This document shows, in pieces, positions 54,801-64,000 of a stretch of 64,000 bases of DNA. The notes beneath the pieces were generated by a model. That model made no database searches. It was given only the letters and a program-made list of their open reading frames with translations, and was not told where the DNA came from. A program made the translations under genes and the position numbers. Position 1 is the first letter of the stretch. Every line of letters begins with the position of its first letter. Origin of the DNA: Cristatella mucedo (Eukaryota > Bryozoa > Phylactolaemata > Cristatellidae); contig WPIO01000004.1 of the NCBI GenBank assembly GCA_009760855.2, forward strand, positions 9,921,501-9,985,500. Reading direction: 5' to 3'.

Positions 54801-57800
54801 CTGCGGTGAGGTGCTATAGCTCTACAATAGTGTTACGCTCAGAAAGCAGTCAGATCGTTCGTCAACTTGGCAGCTGGTTTACCTGCTAGCTGTGGTAACC
54901 CCTGAATAATTATGTCCCGGCACCGAGCACTGGCCAATGACTTCATCAATAATTAAGATCTTGAACTGAGTAGGCACCTTGGAATGACCGGGAAATCTTG
55001 AGATGAACTGGTACCTACTGCTGAACATGTATCTGGACATATCTAAAGATCAACAACTACCTGGAGATAAATTGGTATTAGGAGATCAAGCAGTACCTTC
55101 AGCCTGACCGGTACTGTCAGCCAGTATTCCCTTCGGTAGTGGTTGCTGCATTCTATGCTTAGCTTCAATTATAAACAAACGTTGTGGAGCCCACAGTATA
55201 TCACATGCTCAGCCTGTCAACCAGGTGTCCGAATGGATAGGTCTTGGTAATAACTGGAAATGAGGCTACTGAGTCCGCTCGGCCATACTATCTAGCAATG
55301 AAGATTTCACTTCATAACTAATAGTAGCACACACAGAGCTCACGAATATGCTGGTGGTCAGAAAGAAATAGTAACACCTGAGAGCAAGTTTCTTGCAACC
55401 TTTAGCACTGGAGATTTGCATTGGTAGCCTGCATCATGCACTTCTTTATTGCCTTCTGCAAGCAGGAGTGATAGCCTCTACGGCTCTTCTGCCGTAACAT
55501 AAATGTGGCAGTAAAATGAGCTAACAATCACTTTCTCCCGAGGATCAGTTGCAACACATGCAATGCAAAAAACCTTGCAAACAGCTTCAAAGATTTCTCC
55601 GTGCAAGCCACAAAAGTGAATTACAGCCAGCACCTCGTCGACGATGCTAATGCCTGAACTGGCTGGTCTTTCCATCAAATGACCCACACACTCTCGAAAG
55701 ATGGCAGCAATGATCTGACGTCGACGGTACACACCGGGTGCATTCTGCGGGCTGTCGGCAGTACGTAAACATTAGCTCATGGTTAAGTAACAAGTCTAAG
55801 GCCCAAGTGCCTCCTTAGAGGCATCAGATTCTAGATACCAAAGCTTAAAGAACAATAGGAAAAAAGGTGGGTAATAGGTCAAGATGACTAATATGTCCCA
55901 CGAGTGTAGTAAAACTTCAATGCTTCCTGTCCAGCATATGTTAAGTTCATAGAAATAAATCTAGTTCTCTCAGGGAACTAAAAAAAAAAATATACAAGCT
56001 GATGTAGCACTCTTTTTGTATAGCGGCTGAACAGCATTAAAGGCTCTCGCAACCGCCTGCAGTTGCCAGTAAAGGATCGCCCACAGCAGGATTCGAATCC
56101 ACGACATCGGTACTGAGCTCATAAAGAGAAACTGCCTTACCTGGTGTGCCATCACGGCTCATCTCTATACACACTCAGCTGCAAAGAATTCTAGCACTGC
56201 CTTACATCTCATTGTTCAGGCTTAATAGAGGCTTCAGAGCATGGAAACTCTGACCAATTGCATCCTTATAGGCAGCTGTCATGATCCTACTCACAGACTT
56301 ATTATAAAAAAAGCTAAAATCGAACCATTTTAACAGGCAGCCTTGCGGCTTTTTAAGATAACGATATCTTTCGGGGTTTCCCAACATTTATAATATCAAC
56401 TTGTGTTGTATTTCTGCATAAAACTCACGTCAGCCCATAATCCATATTTCTGGGTAGGCGTCGTGCAGCTAGGAAATGCTGAGTACAAATCACTGCAGTA
56501 ACTACATCAAGAGAAGGCTGGCACTGCTCCATCAACAAGGCCCTGACAATTCTGAGATGGGACGATCGCTTGGGATAAGGAAACTCACCATTCGCTATAG
56601 CAAACAAACCAATTAGGACTGGATCGATCGCCCGAGCTACTGCATCTGGCCGGCCGTGAAAGACCGACCCCAGAAATGACCGGTCAAGCAAGATACAGTC
56701 GGTGTGAGGCTAGCTAAGGTGGGCATCTTCCAGTAGGTTGCAAAATGCAACGTCATAAAACAGACAGCTTACGGCGGACCCGGTTATTTTTCTCAGCATA
56801 ATTACGTCTTTCCTGTGTGCCTTTTATGATCACTTAATTTGTATGTTGTTACACTGAATTGTCAGCCCTCTGGTAATTACGTTGAGTAAAGGAAGACAAA
56901 CTAAACATTCTGGAGGCACTATGAAGATTAAAATAAATGAAATAGGACATCTCCAACTCTGCGATGGAGCCTCGGGCGGGTGTCCGCGATAGCCACAGTA
57001 AAAGCTCACGCAGTGAGGGAGGACACTTCCTGCCCCAATGCACTGCAGGTATAGTATCACCAGAGAGGGAAGATCGACCGGGATGCCTGGGGCCAGCATT
57101 GCCTCACATGTAGGACAAGACCTGGCTGGCCACTCCATTCATCATTGGGAGCCCGGCTTTGGTTTCGGTGCCCCACAGCTGGCAGAGCGCTCAGGCATGG
57201 CAGCTGATGATGACAGGTCAGAGTTGTCTACCATCACCCTTTCCTAGCCTACTAGGCCTACCAGTAGAATTGCATGACAGTCAGGCTTGCTTGGACAGCT
57301 GTCCAGAATGTTTGGCCAGCTGCTCACCGAAAATAAAGCTTGTGAAAAGGCTCGGGCTATCGTTTCCTGTGAGCTGACATATCAAGTCTACGAGTCACAG
57401 GAAAAATATGAAAAAATATGATTAATTTGTATAACGCCCTAAGAACTTCATCTTTATTCAGGCACTTGCCACGAGGCTCGAGCCCACGACCTCGGTCATC
57501 AAATATATTCACCTTGGCATTGGTCAAGGCGAGCATCTTAACATCTGGGCCAAACCAGAATGCCTCCTGGATGGTCGCCACTTTTTACGTAATCTTATCA
57601 CATGGTCTGGTTAACCTTTATTTGCTACTCTGCACAAAACAACGAGCTCATACTGCCCAAATTTTTAGCCGACCCTAATGTTACAGCTGGCATTAAAATA
57701 CTGGTCTATCACCCAAGCAATAACATTTATGTCAGGTGAGCACAGTGCCAGGGGTCATATGCAGCCAGACGTCCCCTTAACTAACAATTGAATAAATTGC

Positions 57801-60800
57801 TGAGACACATGTTCATCTTATATCTGAAAGGAAGTTACCAGAAAATTCAAGCTTGAGTAGCATCTATGAAAACTACCAAGGAAGGTCACCTAGATATTTG
57901 CATAAATCACCATACAGCAATAGTCGGCATATACAGGATGGCCTGTAATGTAATGTAATGAATGACCTGGTACTTCCACGCTGGCACATGCAGAATTTCC
58001 ACTAAAAAAGCTCAATCGTCACATTCCAATATGGTAATGACCTCCCAAGATTAACCCAGTGCTCTAATCATTGATACAATGGACTTGCTGTTTACTATTG
58101 AGCAACCTGGACCTTTAAGTCAAACGTTCTTCACTCCAGCCTTTGAGTACTTTCTGACTTTAAAAGCTACTTCTATGCCGATCAGGATACCTAAGTCATG
58201 CGAGCCTGTGCGAACACATATGAAGGGTTGGTGATTTTGCTTACCTGTGCGCAAACACGCACGATGACACGCCCCCACCGGAGAGATGCACAAGCATGCT
58301 TTTGTCACCCGTAACATTAAAAAGTTTATGAAACCAGCGCCCCAATTCCTAAGGTCTGAAACCGGGTGCAAGACTCAGCTTAGATAAAGTTTTTCCGGAA
58401 ACATTGTGACTCCTAGAGAGGCAAGTCATGACAATAAGGATACTTAAAAGCTCCCACATTCAATAACACGATTATCGAAGTGCAGGCTACTAAAGCAGTG
58501 CCGATTTAGTCCGTCGGCCAGTGAGTATAAGTAATAAGTAAATATTTGCTGATTCAGCACATTCAGAAGAACTTCAGTAGCTCTCACCTGCTTGCAGTGG
58601 GCAAAAAAATGCCTTCTACATGACTCGAACCGACGACCTGGGCAATGCCACACAAGCACCTTACCACTGGGCCTAGCAGTACACACAATTCAAGTCGAGA
58701 AATCGGCAATAGTTTTGCATGATTCAAAGGAGTATCAAGAGAGGCATGCATCCCCATCCAACAGCTATGTGCCAAGGCAAACTAAAGCCACCTCAACACT
58801 GCCAGTCTGGCTTCTGTCGTCTTGCTTCAGTCTTTGGTGCATACGTCACCAAGACTGGTGCAGTCAGCACGGTTTTATTTCTTGGCCAAGACCGGAGCAA
58901 GGCTAAACAAACGACCAACCATTGGTGCCGTCAACAGTACGCCTTCGTCGGTGCTTTAAAAAGCACGGCGGACGACTTGATCAGCGAAATCATCTATGCG
59001 CTTGACAAGAGTCCCTGTTTATAAGACACAGTACGAGTTCTTCATAAAGGCATCAGATCATGAGGTGGCAGGCAAAAAAGATAATCTAAAAAGTAAAAGG
59101 TTTAAATGCACCAGGAGGTACATTTCCTACCTCCCAAGCAAAGCAATTTCCCCACTATCACTCACGGGGTGGAGCAAGTAGGAAGCGTGAATTATGGAAA
59201 AGTGACCACATACACTTCCCTACAAGGAAAAAGACCGAAGTAAAACACAAGGATGACATAAGCAACATTGGCCGTGTAAACGTGGCTAAATAATGCCGGC
59301 TTTAAAAATATCCATTAAACTCCCTGAAAGTGTAAAGATAACCAGTGACTTATGAGCAATCTTACTTTCTGCTTTGCCTTAAAACCCAAATTCCCTCCAG
59401 CATAACACAGGTTAAATTGTTTTAAGTTTGCTCAAAAGTATGAAAATACCCACCTTTCATCGACTGAACATGCGATAACAAAGTATGCTTAGCATATACA
59501 ATGTGAACTTGCACTGACACAGATGCCATGCATAAAAAAAAATCGCATCAGATACAGAGGGTGCAGGCTATTTCAGCACAGGCACGGATAGTGACGACTT
59601 TTTTGCACTCCACGCAGCACAAATACGTAGCGACTGTATGTGATTTTGTTCCAGGTCTCCATTGTACATTTTCTAAAGGCAAGAACAGTTACGGCCGAAT
59701 TGATGTCATCAGAGGCCAGACAATATAGGCCAATATATCAAGTCACATAACATCAAGCATACATTAGGATCTCCAGATTGTCAAATCTGAAAGTTTTTGC
59801 TCCAAGCACATCAGTCAGTCGGCATTGACCTGCTAGCGCAACGAGAAGTGCAAGGCAACTGTGCTGCAAGTACTTCGGCTTACACTGAGGCCTCGGGTCC
59901 TCAGGTGAACGGCCATCCGATCTTTTCTCCTTTCCCGTGACCTGAAATGGCAACGCCAATTTTAGCGACATGCACATTCAATTCCACACTGCCTCACCAC
60001 CGAAAGTAGCCTAGGGACAAGCTGAGTATACACGCACACACCGTAAGCTTGCTCCACCAAGCACGGCAATGTTACGTCGGCATATCAGCAGTGAAAAAGC
60101 GTCAACCGACATTTCTTGCCTCACAAGCTTAGAATACAGCCATACAGATACTGGGGCTATGTTTTGACTGTAGCAAGAAGGCTCCCTAGACAGCATCCCA
60201 CATATATACGAGACCTAACTCGACGTGGATATGATCGACTCGACCAAATAAAGTACAAGCGAGGCTACCTGAAATAGACCTGAAAAAAGTTCATGTATAA
60301 ATTACGTTACTGCAACCTGCTACAATCATGCATCGTATGTGAAATCAGCTTGGCTAACATGTAAGCAATATATAATAAGTTTCAGTACACGTATATTAAC
60401 TTGCAGTGGTAAAATGAAGTTGGACCGCAAACTAAGCATCCGCAAAAACCTGGTGTTATCGTTCTCTAAACTTAAGAAAAGCAAAGCCATCACAGTGACA
60501 CGACCCACCTGTGCTTTGGGCCTTCAATCTGCTAAAACCCAGAGATTCTCAGTGGGATACAGGTCCAAAGAGTGACTAGACTACTCAGTCAGCATAATTA
60601 AATAAAAGAGATGCTGATTCGACAGCCTCATTCATATAGCAGCAGCAGCAGCAGGAGAAGAGCTAAGCTATGACTGCCGCTAGCAGAGGACAATAAAGGA
60701 CCAGCAGGAGTCAAATTCACGACCTGGGTTGTTAAAAGCGAGCGTCTTACCCCTCGGCTAAGATGGCCCTAAACCAAATGCAATGGTGTTTGGAAAAAAA

Positions 60801-62034
60801 ATATTCAACCCACGCTAGCCAAGACCTTATGCTCATTGCCCTGCTAGAAAAAGAAAGTGTCTCTGCGAAGGCTCACTGCACTAGGTACTGCAACATTCTC
60901 GAGCAGTTCCAAGTAAGCATCAAGTAAGCATCTTGAGTCATGAAGCCAGTTAGCGGCTGCTGCAGATGCAGCCCCTGACCATGACCCCTCTGCCACCAAA
61001 TCGTAGCGCCTTCTGAAGGGATATTATCGTCGACACTTTCGTTGAAGCACGCACTGCATGCATTTGCAACTATTCCCAAAAGCGTATTTATTTTCCATTC
61101 CAGTGTACGTGAAGCCGGGAACTGTCCAGCGACTGACCTCACGACATTTACTCCGACTTGACGAAAGTCTTTCTTAAAAGTTAAAAACCCACCCTCGGCT
61201 TTCGCTCCGTCCGTACGAATCACCCTTACTGTACTTGTGTGTGTACGGCAATGCAATATGTCTGCCTATGATTCCCGACCATAAGTTGATTTCATTTGCA
61301 TTCCCGATCTTTCATGCAAGCTCTGTCAGCTTTGAGCTTGATAAAGAGCCGGTAGTTCTGATACCGTAACACTGAAGCTGTTCGGTGACTAATGACAGTG
61401 AACTAATGCCAGCAGCCACTCATTCCCAATATTTCTGGCCACTAAAATACACGCGAATACAGACTTGTCATAAGCATTCGCTCAGTTAGCACCAGAATTT
61501 CGCCCGCCGCGCGAATGCCAAGTGTATACCAGCAAAAGCGCTGTCATCCGGAAGCCAAAAGCTGTTAGATGGCAGCCCCAGCACGACGATGGCTACACTG
61601 CTACCTATTGCCGGCTTCCAAGATGCTGTCAAGTTGAGGAACAGTCAAGAAGATCTCCTCTGTTAAATTCTTCACACAAGCAAGCTTTCATCCTCGAACA
61701 ACAGGGTTCGTGGGAATATGACAGGCACGAGGTGCTCACAACTGCACCCGAAGTTGCCGGGCATAAGCAGCTTTAGGGTACGGCGCCGAAACGCTCCCGT
61801 GTGCTGCAAGAGCGCCCCTAGGCTGTCGTTTAGAAGCGAGCGAATGAAAAGCCTACACAGCTCACATTCGTCTAGCCGCGGCAATACTTTCCGCCAGCGC
61901 TACTCACGCACGAGCGCGCGGCGCAGGGTAGCCTGAAGCTGTGAACTCACCACAGGCGGGATCGCACTCGGGCGGTACTTTACTAGGCTAACGGCGTTTT
62001 CCGGGACCGGGAGACGCTTCGTATCTAGCGGCAT
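48804..62034 (-). CDS. EXOSC6: Exosome complex component MTR3, complete, nine exons
   Basis: This is a catalytically inactive RNase PH-fold subunit of the six-membered ring of the RNA exosome (3'-5' RNA processing and decay, nucleus and cytoplasm). The exons are 61951-62034, 59884-59941, 53841-53919, 53386-53560, 53239-53299, 52613-52698, 52379-52432, 52169-52267 and 48804-48902. All have GT-AG signals and the phases chain without error. The length is 264 residues (human 272). Landmarks: MPLDTKRLPVPE start, KRSDGRSPEDPRPQ-F, KARGSAYVEVGETKVICGVYG, KGQLMCDFKFATFS, SALEPAV, FPKAQVDIFVTVLQNDGS, SIAIADAGIEMYDIVIG, HGLTTMAYMPSLQQISGM. It starts in a CpG-rich island. AATAAA lies at 48785-48790, just after the stop. 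Introns up to 5.9 kb hold SINEs and other repeats. Confidence 0.96.
49450..49650 (+). mobile_element. LINE-A 3' UTR fragment
   Basis: TGCTGACACTGCATGCT, ACCCCTAACCTTATTC, then TTTGCAGCGAATGTAAAATG, CCTAGAAAGAGATTGAG and GAGGGCGCTATCAAATG. Confidence 0.82.
49735..50052 (+). mobile_element. LINE-A C-terminal fragment
   Basis: Translation VKNRIDLKILCLANRSLHSL, equivalent to VKQRIDFKVLSLTSRSLHYL in the 32.5-kb copy. Decayed. Confidence 0.6.
50055..50320 (-). mobile_element. LINE-A 3' UTR fragment
   Basis: AATAATAATAATAATGCACT, AAGCGCCCTCAGAGAACTTA, CTCTTTCTAGGCGCTTTACA and TAGGGGTGACATGCACAGGG: close to the family consensus, so relatively young. Confidence 0.85.
50470..50602 (+). mobile_element. 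SINE-B copy
   Basis: GGTTTGGTCCCGGTGTTAAG head, CGAGGTCGTGAGTTCGCGCC B-box region, then CATATGTGAAGCACCTGGAT and TCTCTCAGGGTATTATATAA. Confidence 0.75.
50823..50995. repeat. 85-bp direct tandem duplication
   Basis: GAGAATTTGGCGGAAACCGG starts at 50823 and again at 50908. Through CACCAGAGAG the copies are almost identical (GAACTGG against GAGCTGG). Confidence 0.9.
51150..51560 (+). pseudogene. Fragment of a multi-copy invertebrate gene family
   Basis: The plus-strand reading gives SQKDLHDLIRDVRPTKSNAE then LPTSRLKEWN, followed by stops. I recall similar segments (KSNAELLGSRLKEWN type) in repetitive uncharacterised invertebrate proteins, but cannot confirm it here. It lies in intron 8 of EXOSC6. 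Confidence 0.4.
54247..54405 (+). mobile_element. SINE-A copy
   Basis: GGCCGTGATAACCCAGAAGG head, GGGTTCGAATCCTGCAGTGG B box, GCAAACGGTGGTGATAGCCG body, AATGAGGCTGTTAATCTTTT end. In EXOSC6 intron 2. Confidence 0.87.
55405..55520 (+). mobile_element. SINE-A body fragment
   Basis: TTTATTGCCTTCTGCAAGCA, GGAGTGATAGCCTCTACGGC, TCTTCTGCCGTAACATAAAT; the tRNA head is barely recognisable. Confidence 0.6.
55574..55744 (-). CDS. Coding-like exon candidate, unassigned
   Basis: A 57-codon open segment between a CCGCAG acceptor and a GTTTTT donor, phase 0-0: APGVYRRRQIIAAIFRECVG, then a helical Leu/Val/Ile-rich stretch ending EIFEAVCK. It looks like part of a helical-repeat protein, but I could not assign it. 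It lies in EXOSC6 intron 2 on the same strand, which makes a nested gene awkward. Confidence 0.3.
55985..56163 (-). mobile_element. SINE-A copy
   Basis: TTTTTGTATAGCGGCTGAAC, AGTAAAGGATCGCCCACAGC, GGATTCGAATCCACGACATC and GTGTGCCATCACGGCTCATC, all inverted. Confidence 0.87.
56429..56690 (-). CDS. Coding-like exon candidate, unassigned
   Basis: Open segment ending at a strong donor (GTGAGT): ARAIDPVLIGLFAIANGEFP, YPKRSSHLRIVRALLMEQ, DVVTAVICTQHFLAARRLP. Helical-repeat-like. An alternative donor GTGAGT exists inside it at about 56590. No family recognised. EXOSC6 intron 2. Confidence 0.3.
57408..57562 (-). mobile_element. SINE-B copy
   Basis: ATTAATTTGTATAACGCCCT, AAGAACTTCATCTTTATTCA, CGAGGCTCGAGCCCACGACC and GCGAGCATCTTAACATCTGG. 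Confidence 0.8.
58545..58690 (-). mobile_element. Degenerate SINE-A copy
   Basis: TTTGCTGATTCAGCACATTC end, CTTGCAGTGGGCAAAAAAAT linker, inverted B box CATGACTCGAACCGACGACC and CACCTTACCACTGGGCC. Confidence 0.65.
60610..60775 (-). mobile_element. Degenerate SINE-A copy
   Basis: AGATGCTGATTCGACAGCCT end, ACAATAAAGGACCAGCAGGA linker, GTCAAATTCACGACCTGGGT and CGTCTTACCCCTCGGCTAAG. It contains a short (CAG) run at 60641. Confidence 0.68.
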
Positions 62035-63700
62035 CGCTCCAACGCCGGGGTGCTAAGTGCGCAGTGAGCTCACGCAGGCCCGCTGTACACACTTTTAAGG
62101 GCAAACACGATGCTCAAACGGAAAGCGCCATGAAGAAGCGAGTGTTATCTGTTGAAGTCAGCCAATACCCGGAAAGTTATTTTGGTGAAAAAAGAAAGAG
62201 AATTAAAATAATATCACATTTCTTTTCATCTGAGGTAGCGTCTTATTTTAAAACTGCTGATTTCGATGTGCAGCCTAGCCCCCACACGCATACACGCATG
62301 CATCGTATGTTTATCTATGACTGACCCAACTTAGTAGCGTCGTTTCCGGGTGCGTTGTTGTCATGCGGCAGGCCAGCGGCTGCTAGTCCCAAAAGCGCCT
62401 GCTGTCGCTGGAGTGTGACCGCGCACGTTGGGCTGCGGGACGACAGGAGAGCTTCTCGTCTCGGTAAGCTGCGCAAGAGCCGGCTATTTACTGAGAGAGC
62501 GTTTAGCAGGCTTTGGCTACCGCGGGGGGGGGGGGGCGCCGCGAATCCGCACCACGTTCGAAGCAGTCCCGGGTGCGTGCACGGCAGAGAGGCGGGTAGT
62601 GCAAAATCTCGTACGTCCCGCCGGCTGCTGCAGTTCGCGGCTGTGCGCTTAGACCGTCCGGTTGGATTGGATCACCTCAGCATATGCACTGTAGGTATGA
62701 TAGCGCGTCCGAGCGTTTCCCGGCCCGCCTTTGCCGCGACGGAGGAGCGGTGGCAGGCTTTGGCTTTTTGCGCCTCCTTCGACTCGTCCTTTTTAGACGG
62801 GATGCCTTGCTCCGAACGCGCAGACTTCCTAATCCGCTTCTTCGGACTAGGCGCACGTCTGAATTCGTGTGCAGCGGCGAGCAATATCGCTTTGCGTGGG
62901 TTTCAATCTCGCGCTCGTTTATTGATTGACCTTTTTTAACGCGGTACTAGACTCATAGTCAAACCTCACGCCGCCTTCGCCTTCGGGGAACCCACGCACG
63001 CTCTGAGAGGGTTAATGCAGAACGTCAGCCGGGACGACCTGCTATTTCCGCGACTAGCGACGTCCTCTCCCCCCCCCACCCTACCGCCGCGACGCTCGCA
63101 TTCAGCGCGGCGTTAGCGTCTGCCGAGCGCCGGCGTTACTATCGCGGGCGGCAGCGTGACGACGCGGAGCTTCGCTAGAGGCTATCCATACGTGACCGAT
63201 TTCTATTTGCACGCGACGTTCGCGCGACCGCGGCCGCAAACACGCGCGCTTGCGGCCCACTCCGTATTCCTTTCTGGGCCTCAACCGCGCCGCGCCGCCT
63301 TAGCCCGCGCGCGCCAAGCCGATGCAGTCGTTGTAGCGAACAACTGTTAGGCGCTCCAGCGCCCCGTCAGTGAGCGGGGTGGGGGCCTTCACGCCTGCAG
63401 GTCGAGCGGATAGTGCGTGCGCGCGTGCGTCAAGTGGTTTTTTGCATGACAAGTGGTTCCTAGCCGCTCGTCGCGACTAAAAATAGCACCTCCTCGGCCG
63501 CCGCTGAGCGGCTCCACTTAGCGGCCGTACCGCTTGGCGGGCAGCCGGTGGCTGGCGCGCTGGGCTGATGATTCTCGCGCAGGCGTTGCGGTCTAGCGCT
63601 CGACTCCGCTCTGCCTGCGTGCTCCTCGGTTATAGACGATTCGTTAAAGATTGGATTTAGAGAGCGATCAGATAAACGCCGTTCGCTCAACGCTCTGGTT
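61900..63700. promoter_or_regulatory. CpG-rich island at the EXOSC6 start
   Basis: Dense CpG from just inside EXOSC6 exon 1 to near the window end, a likely promoter. Open frames of the plus strand (62355-62939) have no recognisable content, so I do not call a divergent gene, although one would fit. Confidence 0.5.
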
Positions 63701-64000
63701 GGTCAGCTGAAAACGTGCTCAGAAGGGGAAATCACGCTTATTACCGTCTGCTGCCCTGGCCCAAGTCACCACCCGGCTCGCGCTTCCAGCGAGCTTCCTA
63801 AAGTGTACGCCTGCCGTGAATGGAAAGGCATTAAGGCGTATTTGCATGACAATGTGTCGAGAGCGTGCAAATTAAAACGCCGTAGGCCGAGGAGCTCGCC
63901 CTGCGGGCAGCGAAGCGGGACCACCGTCGGAAAGCATTCGGCTTGACTCTGGGAGCTCTGCGGCAGCAGAAGGTCCGGCTGCTGCTGCTGCTGATAAACT

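Overview
The window is animal nuclear DNA. It has spliced genes with GT-AG introns of up to about 14 kb, CpG-rich promoter-like islands, abundant LINEs, tRNA-derived SINEs, hAT-type transposase remnants and long microsatellites. A U11/U12 snRNP protein gene shows that the lineage keeps the minor spliceosome. An invertebrate is most likely, but I cannot name the phylum.

Four protein genes can be assembled from splice signals and reading phase. (1) 1-771, minus: two exons of an ECHDC1-like ethylmalonyl-CoA decarboxylase, whose 3' part lies before the window. (2) 3651-34245, minus: a gene I do not recognise as any described family. It has a signal-peptide exon, a 6.67-kb exon of Ser/Thr-rich repeats, two juxtamembrane exons, a transmembrane exon and a short tail exon. 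All five introns are phase 1, and the model is about 2445 residues with one single-base frameshift. It looks like a membrane-tethered mucin-like glycoprotein. (3) 38557 to beyond 40208, plus: SNRNP25, three exons clear and the terminal exon not found. (4) 48804-62034, minus: a complete nine-exon EXOSC6 (MTR3) of 264 residues, starting in a CpG-rich island.

Most of the rest is repeats, largely inside introns. LINE-A (CR1/L2-like) has a plus-strand copy at 32497-34020, a long decayed minus-strand copy at 44090-47196 and many 3' fragments. Its 3' end carries a conserved hairpin and an (ATT)n tail. A different LINE-B lies at 28129-30423, minus. Two tRNA-derived SINE families are scattered throughout; the 3' end of SINE-B copies the LINE-A 3' hairpin, so LINE-A is its probable mobiliser. 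Two decayed hAT-type transposases lie at 23638-25390 (minus) and 30950-32497 (plus), the second broken by LINE-A. A 242-bp inverted-repeat element sits inside a LINE-A tail at 37631-37872.

Regions where I see no gene: 1445-2530, 5850-6990, 8010-8500, 9620-10140, 25710-26900, 30430-30950, 34560-37550, 40380-41920, 42480-43840, 47340-48420 and 62040-64000. Several of these are GC-rich. The main candidate for something undescribed is the mucin-like gene; the SINE-B/LINE-A partnership is the second.
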